Shown piece by piece: positions 28,799 to 34,790 of a stretch of DNA of 34,790 bases. The stretch comes from Deltaproteobacteria bacterium. Its GTDB lineage: Bacteria > Desulfobacterota > Syntrophobacteria > Syntrophobacterales > Syntrophobacteraceae. The stretch's first letter is position 1; each line of letters begins with the position of its first letter. The translations under genes and the position numbers were made by a program. Location of the stretch: NCBI GenBank assembly GCA_021777755.1, contig JAJYDE010000043.1, positions 1 through 34,790 on the forward strand. The letters are read 5' to 3'. The notes beneath the pieces are model-generated. The model worked only from the letters and a program-made list of their open reading frames with translations, ran no database searches and was not told the origin of the DNA.

Positions 28799-31339
28799 GT
28801 GAGCGACCTTTCCGAAAAAAAATACGTTTGCGTTCACGCCCATTTCTACCAGCCTCCCCGTGAAAACCCGTGGATAGAAGAAATCGAACGCGAAGATTCC
28901 GCCGCTCCGTATCACGACTGGAACGAACGTATCCATCTGGAATGCTACCGGGCCAATACGGCCGCACGACTGGTCGATGAGCGGAATCGAATTTTGAATC
29001 TGGTCAACAACTACCGCTACCTCAGCTTCAATTTTGGTCCGACCCTGATAAGTTGGATCGAGCGCCACCACCCATGGGTCTACAAAAACATTTTGGACGC
29101 GGACCGGCACAGCGTGGATGCCCTGGGCGGCCATGGCAACGCCATGGCCCAGGTCTATAATCACATAATTATGCCTCTGGCAAACCGGCGCGACAAGCTG
29201 ACCCAGATTCGCTGGGGAATTGCCGATTTTAAGCATCGCTTCGGCAGAGCTCCGGAGGGGATGTGGCTGGCCGAAACCGCCGTGGACCGGGAAACCCTCG
29301 AATTGCTCGCGCAGGAGGGAATCAAATTCACGATCCTTTCACCCTATCAAGCTCTGCGATGGCGCTTTCAAAAGGCGGATACCCGCTGGCGGGAGGCTTC
29401 CGGAGGGGCCATTCCAACCGGGCGGGCCTACCGCTATCCATGCCCTGGCGGCAAGGATCTCCACATCTTCTTCTACGATTCCGCCCTGGCCCACGGGATC
29501 GCTTTCGACCGTCTGCTCGAACACAGCTCCAGGTTCCTGGGACAGATCGACCGGTCATGGTCCGAGCGCGCCCCGACCGGTGAGCCGTGGCTGGTCAATA
29601 CGGCAACCGACGGGGAGACCTACGGCCACCACTTCAAATTCGGCGATATGGCCCTCGCCTCGGCCTTTAACGCACTAAGAGGCGATCCTTCGGCTCGAAT
29701 CGTCAACTACGGGTGGTTTCTCGACACATTCCCGGTGGTGGCCGAGGTGGAAATCATCGAGCGTACCGCCTGGAGCTGCGCTCACGGAGTTGGCCGCTGG
29801 AGCGATGATTGCGGCTGCCATCTGGGCGGCGAACCGGGATGGAATCAAAAATGGAGGGCGCCCTTGCGCCAGGCCTTCGACTATCTGCGAGACGCCCTCG
29901 CCGAGCATTTTCAGACACGTATGGGCGAGCTTTGCAACCAGGACCCCTGGGAGCTAAGAGACGGCTATATCGAAGCAATCCTCGACAGGAAAGGACCGGG
30001 GGGCGAACGCTTTCTTGCCTCCCGTCTCGGGGCCAAAGCGCGCTCTGTGGAGGCGGTGCGCTTCCTCCAACTTCTCGAGATGCAACGGTTTGCCCTTTTC
30101 ATGTACACCTCGTGCGGATGGTTTTTCGACGAAATCAGCCAACTTGAGGCCGTCCTGGTACTCAAATACGCCGCCATGGCAATCGATCTGGCCGCCAGGA
30201 CCGGTTCGCCCGATCTTCTGCCCGCTTTTCTTAAGCTGCTGGAGGCCGCTCCAAGCAACCTGCCCGAGTACGCGAACGGGGCGAAGGTGTTTACGACAAA
30301 GGTTGTCTCCGAACAGGTGGACATGGAAAGAGTGGCTGCAAGCTATGCCATCGAGTCCCTTTCGACCCGCAGGCAGATTCGAATCTACGCCTACGAGGTT
30401 TTACCCCAAAAAGAAGAAGACCTCGCCGCAGGCCCGATCAACTGCCAATATGGACTTGTCAGGGTCAAAGACCAAAGAACCCTGGAGGAGCGGGATTTCA
30501 TTTACGCCGTTGTCCACTTCAGTGGTCTGGACTTCCGCTGCTCGGTAAAATCCCCTCTCCAAGGCGATTACGACTCTATTCTGGACGCCCTCCAAAACGC
30601 CATAGAAGAGCAAAGCACGATCAAGTTGGTCCGGGTCCTCGATGATAAGTTCGGGCCCGATTATTACGGGCTCGAACACGTTCTAAAGGATCTGCGGGCA
30701 AGGATCTCCCTCGAGATCGGCGCAAAAGCCCTCGAGGTTTGGACGGCGCTGCACAGAAGCCTCTTTGCCAGCCACAAACCCCTGCTTCTTTCGCTTCGGC
30801 AGTGGGGCATCAAGATTCCCGCCGATCTGGAGGCCGCCATGCAGCGCGTTTTGAGCGAGGAGGTCGAACTGCTTGCCGAAAAGCTCATAGCCCACGAAAT
30901 GGAACCGGCTCATCCCGGCGCACCCTGGGATTCGACCGATTTTTATTTCCGGGTGCACATGGCCAGGCTTGACGCCGTTTGGGAAGAAACCAAATCTTGG
31001 GGTGTGCCCCCCGACCTAGAACATGTATCGGGAAAGCTCGGAGGCTTTCTTGTCGAACTTTTTTTGAAGCTGACAAATACATTCGATGAAGCCGATGCGG
31101 GCCGCCTCTTCAGACTCCTCGGCCTTTGTCGAAAAATGGGCGTAAGCCCCCGGGCCTGGAAGCTCCAGACGCTTTATTTCGATTTCGTGACCAAGGGGGT
31201 TGAAAACCCTGCGCTTCCGGCCAAAATCAATCGAATTGAAGCGTTTGCAAAGGAACTCGACACCATGCTTAACTGCCGGTTCAGCGCGATGTTTTACGAA
31301 GGTGAGCCCCTCGGGCACCGCGGCTCCGTTCCCGGATGA
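28799..31339 (+). CDS. Glycoside hydrolase family 57 / DUF3536 protein
   Basis: 846 residues. The N-terminal GH57 barrel begins VCVHAHFYQPPRENPW; the likely catalytic residues are Glu159 in GMWLAETAVD (nucleophile-like) and Asp271 in NTATDGETYGHH (acid/base-like). The long C-terminal half matches the DUF3536 extension in domain length and by appearance. GH57 enzymes act on alpha-glucans (amylases, branching enzymes, glucanotransferases); the precise activity of the DUF3536 branch is not known. No signal peptide, so cytoplasmic, perhaps glycogen metabolism. GTG 28799 follows AGGGAGG by 5 bp. The frame is open back to 28118, but that part overlaps the upstream gene and is rejected. Confidence 0.85.
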   Translation: MSDLSEKKYVCVHAHFYQPPRENPWIEEIEREDSAAPYHDWNERIHLECYRANTAARLVDERNRILNLVNNYRYLSFNFGPTLISWIERHHPWVYKNILDADRHSVDALGGHGNAMAQVYNHIIMPLANRRDKLTQIRWGIADFKHRFGRAPEGMWLAETAVDRETLELLAQEGIKFTILSPYQALRWRFQKADTRWREASGGAIPTGRAYRYPCPGGKDLHIFFYDSALAHGIAFDRLLEHSSRFLGQIDRSWSERAPTGEPWLVNTATDGETYGHHFKFGDMALASAFNALRGDPSARIVNYGWFLDTFPVVAEVEIIERTAWSCAHGVGRWSDDCGCHLGGEPGWNQKWRAPLRQAFDYLRDALAEHFQTRMGELCNQDPWELRDGYIEAILDRKGPGGERFLASRLGAKARSVEAVRFLQLLEMQRFALFMYTSCGWFFDEISQLEAVLVLKYAAMAIDLAARTGSPDLLPAFLKLLEAAPSNLPEYANGAKVFTTKVVSEQVDMERVAASYAIESLSTRRQIRIYAYEVLPQKEEDLAAGPINCQYGLVRVKDQRTLEERDFIYAVVHFSGLDFRCSVKSPLQGDYDSILDALQNAIEEQSTIKLVRVLDDKFGPDYYGLEHVLKDLRARISLEIGAKALEVWTALHRSLFASHKPLLLSLRQWGIKIPADLEAAMQRVLSEEVELLAEKLIAHEMEPAHPGAPWDSTDFYFRVHMARLDAVWEETKSWGVPPDLEHVSGKLGGFLVELFLKLTNTFDEADAGRLFRLLGLCRKMGVSPRAWKLQTLYFDFVTKGVENPALPAKINRIEAFAKELDTMLNCRFSAMFYEGEPLGHRGSVPG

Positions 31340-31355
31340 CACACCGTCGTGTGTC
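31338..31355 (+). terminator. Hairpin after the GH57 gene
   Basis: GACACAC-CGTC-GTGTGTC, perfect 7-bp stem immediately at the stop codon. A second smaller hairpin (GGCTG-TTTTT-CAGCC) follows at about 31363. No long T-run, so termination is possible but not certain. Confidence 0.45.
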
Positions 31356-31414
31356 TTCGTGCCGGCTGTTTTTCAGCCCCGGAACGAATCGGCCCGGACC
31401 TTGAGGTGTTGAAT

Positions 31415-31443
31415 TTGGTGGCCGAACCGTATTACACTATAGT
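31415..31443 (+). promoter_or_regulatory. Promoter for cooT
   Basis: TTGGTG (31415-31420), 17-bp spacer, TATAGT (31438-31443), about 90 bp upstream of the ATG. Confidence 0.45.
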
Positions 31444-31531
31444 CTTCGAGATCCCGACCCGGCGGGTTGGGGACCATTTTTGAATTCCGCACCCCATCGC
31501 CGGGGTGGAGATTGGAAAAGGAGTTGGCCTT

Positions 31532-31717
31532 ATGTGTGAAGCTAATGCGTACCTGCTAAAAGATGGCAAAGAGGAATTGATCCTGGAGGCCGTCGACAAG
31601 GTTGAAAACGCTGAAGACGGGCTTAGAATCGAAAACATCTTCGGGGAGCGCAAAGTGATTCAGGGACGAATCCGCAGCATGTCGCTGGTCGAGCACAGGA
31701 TAGTTATCGAGTCGTAG
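31532..31717 (+). CDS. cooT: CooT-family nickel-binding protein
   Basis: 61 residues beginning MCEANAYLLKDGKEE; in characterised CooT the Cys2 of MCE binds nickel at a homodimer interface. In Rhodospirillum CooT helps supply nickel to carbon monoxide dehydrogenase. No CODH or hydrogenase genes are in the window, so the client is unknown. Such small CooT proteins occur across anaerobes. ATG 31532 follows AAGGAG by 9 bp; an upstream in-frame start at 31505 would bury the essential Cys2 and is rejected. Confidence 0.88.
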   Translation: MCEANAYLLKDGKEELILEAVDKVENAEDGLRIENIFGERKVIQGRIRSMSLVEHRIVIES

Positions 31718-31739
31718 GGGACGGGGAACCCGCCACCTT

Positions 31740-31773
31740 GGCGCCCGACTCTTGCCCTTTCTTTTCGGGCGCC
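31740..31773 (+). terminator. Hairpin downstream of cooT
   Basis: GGCGCCCGA (31740-31748) pairs perfectly with TCGGGCGCC (31765-31773) around a 16-base pyrimidine-rich loop, 22 bp after the cooT stop. No T-tract follows. Confidence 0.45.
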
Positions 31774-31893
31774 TTGCACGGCCTGTGCATATGTTCCAGC
31801 GAACCCCTCACTCCTTCAGGCCGCATACCGTCTCGATTGCGGATCGGAGGGTTTTCCGGTGTTCCTTTCAAATTTAAAGGACCAAGGGCAGCC

Positions 31894-32465
31894 ATGAGCG
31901 AAGCTGTAAAAAAAGGAGCAACCTACCAAGACCTCCTCAGCATCCTGGAAAATACGACCGCGAAATCGTAGACGGGGAATTATTCGTTTACCCAAGACCA
32001 TCCAGAAAGCATATAAGCGCGGTTTCCTCCTTGGGCTACGAAATCGGACCCGCCTATCAGTTCGGCAAGGGTGGACCGGGCGGTTGAATCATCCTGATTG
32101 AACCCGAGCTACAACCGGGAGAGCATATCCTCGTCCCCGACCTGGCCGGGTGGAAACAGGAACACCATCCCGAAGAAGAGCCGTGCAATTCGATCACCCT
32201 GGCGCCGGATTGGGTCTGTGAAGTGCTCAGCCCCAAAACAGCCGGGTACGATCGAGTTAAAAAAATGGCCAAGTACGCCACATTCGATGTCGGATATGCC
32301 TGGCTACTCGATCATGGACTCACAACCTTGGAAGCCTGCAAACTCGAATCCGGCCGCTGGCTTCTGCTGGCTGCTTACGAAGGTGAGGGAAAAGTGCGGG
32401 TGGAACCTTTCGAGGAGGTGGAAATCAATCTCGGGGTTCTTTGGCGAAAAACTTTCCGAGTCTGA
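31894..32465 (+). pseudogene. Uma2-family (DUF820) endonuclease-like pseudogene
   Basis: The translation starts MSEAVKKGATYQDLLSI and, allowing one missing base near 31960, continues into the Uma2-type EIVDGELFVYPRPSRKH core. An in-frame TGA at 32085-32087 replaces the tryptophan of GGW in GGPGGW, after which LIEPELQPGEHILVPDLAGW and DWVCEVLSPKTA follow to a stop at 32465. The protein is otherwise full length, so the loss is recent: one frameshift and one nonsense codon. Uma2 proteins have a PD-(D/E)XK nuclease-like fold and unknown roles, often in mobile or repeated copies. Confidence 0.85.
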
Positions 32466-32504
32466 CCTGGACAGCTCCTCATGCCCCTTTGGACACACTG
32501 AAAC

Positions 32505-32897
32505 AGCGATACGCTCGTCGTGCCGAAACTGGATCGGTTGGCTCGCTCCGTTCCCGACGCACGCGCCATCGCCGACGAACTGGTCGCGCGCGGCGTCAAA
32601 CTGGCTCTGGGGGCAAGCGTCTACGATCCGGCCGATCCCATGGGCAAAATATTCTTCAACATTCTCGCCACCTTTGCCGAGTTCGAGGCCGACCTTATTC
32701 GCATGCGCACCCGCGAAGGCATGGCGGTCGCCCGCGCCAAAGGAAAACTGCGCGGCAAAAAGCCCAAACTGTCCGACAAACAACAAAACGAGTTGCGTCG
32801 GAGGTACGACACCGGTGATTATTCCATCAGAGATCTCGCGGCAATCTTTTCGGTATCAAGACCAACGGTCTACCGAACCCTCGGCCGTGCCAAATAG
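32505..32897 (+). pseudogene. 5'-truncated serine recombinase (resolvase/invertase)
   Basis: The reading frame resumes at SDTLVVPKLDRLARS, the middle of the resolvase catalytic domain, and runs through FFNILATFAEFEADLIRMRTREGM to a C-terminal helix-turn-helix (SIRDLAAIFSVSRPTVYRTL). The N-terminal strand bearing the catalytic serine (YxRVS) is missing; the sequence directly upstream belongs to the Uma2 pseudogene, so the break is a junction. It cannot recombine DNA as it stands. A GTG at 32520 could still yield a DNA-binding fragment. Confidence 0.85.
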
Positions 32898-32973
32898 CAC
32901 TCAAAAACCGCGCCATTTAGCGATCAAAGTCACAGATCGCGGGCCTTGATCGCGGCTTCGAGAATAGTGCATC

Positions 32974-32997
32974 TAAGCGGACTTTTAAGCGGACTTA
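32974..32997. repeat. 12-bp tandem repeat upstream of fic
   Basis: TAAGCGGACTTT followed directly by TAAGCGGACTTA. It lies between the recombinase fragment and fic and may be the end of a lost mobile element or a regulator site. The remainder of 32898-33073 contains no gene; a TATTTAAATA palindrome lies close to the fic start. Confidence 0.6.
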
Positions 32998-33073
32998 TTC
33001 AGGGACGTCATGTGACTTGAAGCCCGTGTAAATCGATGCTACATATGTATTTATTTAAATACGGGATGAGGCT

Positions 33074-34297
33074 ATGAAAGCGGACATTGAAACGGCGGAT
33101 AAAGATCGAGGTGAGTCAATTTCATTGGCGGAGCCTTTACTGATCGGCTCAGACTCGCGTTTTCGTGGCATCCTGACAGATCTTGCTCTGGAACTGGCGC
33201 AAAAATCTGCCGGGTTTCGGCGCAGCCTGCCGGAGAGCCTGCTGAGGTCCCTTGCCGATTTGGTGCGCGCAATGAATTGCTATTACAGCAACCTGATCGA
33301 AGGGCACGACACTCACCCGGTCGATATCGAGCGCGCACTGAAACACGACTATAGCAAAGATGCTAAAAAACGCGCTCTACAGCTCGAAGCACAAGCGCAT
33401 GTCACCGTTCAGAAATGGATCGACAATGGCGGCCTTAACGGACGCACGGTCACAAGCGAGGGCATTCGGGAGATCCATCGCCGGTTCTGCGAGTTGTTGC
33501 CCGAGGATCTGCTGTGGGTGGAGGACCCGGAAACGAAGGAACGTGAGCGAGTCGTCGCCGGCGAACTGCGAAAGAAAGACGTTAGAGTTGGCCGGCATAT
33601 CGCCGTCAGTCCCGGCGCCGTGCCGCGCTTTTTGAGGCGCTTCGAGGAAGTTTACAATCGCCCAGGCAAGACGGATTCGATCCTGGGCGCCGCGGCGGCG
33701 CACCATCGGTTCGTGTGGATTCACCCGTTTGTTGACGGCAATGGGCGCGTTGCACGCTTGATGACCCATGCGATGCTGCGGGAAACGCTCGATACCGGCG
33801 CCCTCTGGTCGGTGGCGCGAGGCCTGGCTCGCAAAGCGGGTGATTATAAGAGGTACCTTGCCGCGTGCGACAGCACCCGTCGCAACGATCTCGATGGGCG
33901 CGGCAATTTGAGCGAAGAAGCTCTTGCGGCATTCACAAGGTTCTTTCTCGAAATCTGCATCGAACAGGTTGAATTCATGGAAAGCCTGATGCAGCCGGAT
34001 CGCCTGCGGGCGCGCATCCTTCTTTGGGCCGAAGAAGAAATCAAGGTCAATGCTTTGCCGCCCAAGTCAAGCAGTATCCTCGAAGCTGTGCTCTACCGGG
34101 GAGAGCTACCTCGTGCCGATGTCGCCGGCGTTGTAGGGGTGGGCGAGCGCCATGCGCGCCGTATTGTCTCGGCGCTAATCGGGCGAGGCGTGCTCGGCTC
34201 GGAGAGTCAACGTGCACCGCTTCGCCTTGTCTTCCCGGCGACACTCGCCTCTCGCTGGATACCGGGATTGTTTCCCGAAAAGGTAAATATGGGGTGA
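33074..34297 (+). CDS. Fic-family protein (class II, self-inhibited)
   Basis: 407 residues with the complete catalytic motif HPFVDGNGR (217-225), so AMP transfer (or related nucleotidyl transfer) to a hydroxyl in a target protein is likely. An N-terminal inhibitory motif SNLIEG (72-77), fitting (S/T)xxxE(G/N), precedes it, defining the class II arrangement in which the glutamate blocks the ATP site. The C-terminal region (about 334-375) looks like a winged helix. The target is unknown; no antitoxin partner is needed or seen. It is intact although both sides carry decayed mobile genes, suggesting horizontal acquisition. ATG 33074 follows GATGAGG. Confidence 0.9.
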   Translation: MKADIETADKDRGESISLAEPLLIGSDSRFRGILTDLALELAQKSAGFRRSLPESLLRSLADLVRAMNCYYSNLIEGHDTHPVDIERALKHDYSKDAKKRALQLEAQAHVTVQKWIDNGGLNGRTVTSEGIREIHRRFCELLPEDLLWVEDPETKERERVVAGELRKKDVRVGRHIAVSPGAVPRFLRRFEEVYNRPGKTDSILGAAAAHHRFVWIHPFVDGNGRVARLMTHAMLRETLDTGALWSVARGLARKAGDYKRYLAACDSTRRNDLDGRGNLSEEALAAFTRFFLEICIEQVEFMESLMQPDRLRARILLWAEEEIKVNALPPKSSSILEAVLYRGELPRADVAGVVGVGERHARRIVSALIGRGVLGSESQRAPLRLVFPATLASRWIPGLFPEKVNMG

Positions 34298-34557
34298 AAC
34301 CAGACAAAAAGGGAGAAATCCCCACGCCCTTGAAAGTTAAGCTGGAAACTAGTTCAAAAGATCGGAGCCATAAAGATTAAGTTGCACGTCGAGACTCCAT
34401 CCGCAGGAACTCACCCTTGCGCAGACGACCGGAGCCATGCTCCCGTCCATGCGTTTGTCTCACAATCTCAAGACCTTCGGAGAAAGGCGTTTTGATACTA
34501 ATTTGCGTTCAAGATTTTACTCGATGGGTTGCGCCGCACTCCACCCATCCCACGATT
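34298..34557. other. Region without a supported gene
   Basis: About 260 bp between fic and the IS66 remnant. I see no gene, clear hairpin terminator or promoter; probably scrambled mobile-element sequence. Confidence 0.5.
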
Positions 34558-34790
34558 CGCGTCTGCGGGACAAATCCCGGCATCCGCCTGCTGGGCTGCT
34601 TTTCCCACGCTTGTCGAAATTTTGTAAAAGTTATCGATGCGCGCGGCAAAGCGGCAAAGAATCAGCCGGGCAGTGCCGAAGTTGCCCTGGATTATATCGG
34701 ACAGCTCTACAAGGTCGAAAAAATCGCCAGGGAGAGGCAACTCTCGGCCGAAGAGATTGTTGCCTTGCGCAAAGAAAAGGCGATTCCGGT
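34558..34790 (+). mobile_element. IS66-family transposase remnant, runs off window
   Basis: In the frame containing 34561 the translation reads VCGTNPGIRLLGCFSHACRN and continues with an AEVALDYIGQLYKVEKIARE stretch to the right edge, matching the central-to-C-terminal part of IS66-type (TnpC) transposases. The 5' half, including the N-terminal zinc-finger region, is absent and the left boundary is uncertain. Within FSHACRNF a usual Arg is Cys, a sign of drift. Whether the 3' part is intact cannot be seen. Confidence 0.7.

Overview
The window looks like a chromosomal segment of a GC-rich, Gram-negative anaerobe. System II cytochrome c maturation (ResB/CcsA), a selenocysteine synthase, paired MEMO1/AMMECR1 genes, a DUF3536 glycoside hydrolase, a CooT nickel protein and the PrkA/DUF444/SpoVR set together suggest a Desulfobacterota (Syntrophobacter-like) organism. 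This is inferred from gene content; no rRNA or other taxonomic marker is present.

Layout. 1-2600 (minus): a Nudix hydrolase, resB and the start of ccsA, read away from a compact divergent promoter that also serves a thioredoxin-reductase-like flavoprotein (2708-3631, plus). 3791-7924 (plus): phoU, a hairpin terminator, then a tight run of sixA, MEMO1-like, AMMECR1, an unknown protein and a phospholipase C-like protein. 8019-8231: a small exported peptide. 8314-15683 (minus): a four-gene operon read prkA, DUF444, spoVR, second prkA-like gene, with a sigma-54-like element upstream. 16077-16921: a decayed HpnR-like radical SAM gene. 16944-19275 (minus): two tandem PilT-type ATPases. 19597-20901 (plus): two exported, extremely basic proteins. 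They end at a bidirectional terminator shared with the convergent selA. 22678-28337 (plus): mfd, a SurA-type chaperone/isomerase and a RodZ-like protein. 28460-28633 (minus): a 57-residue Cys-containing small protein. 28799-31717 (plus): a GH57/DUF3536 enzyme and CooT.

The last 3 kb (31894-34790) is accessory and partly decayed: a Uma2-type pseudogene with a frameshift and a nonsense codon, a serine-recombinase fragment, a tandem repeat, an intact class II Fic protein and an IS66 transposase remnant at the window edge.

The most unusual intact system is the operon in which two divergent PrkA-type AAA+ kinases bracket DUF444 and SpoVR. The next most interesting items are the pair of polycationic exported proteins, the sixA-MEMO1-AMMECR1 operon carrying an unknown gene but no adjacent radical SAM partner, and the small antisense-strand Cys protein between rodZ and the GH57 gene.
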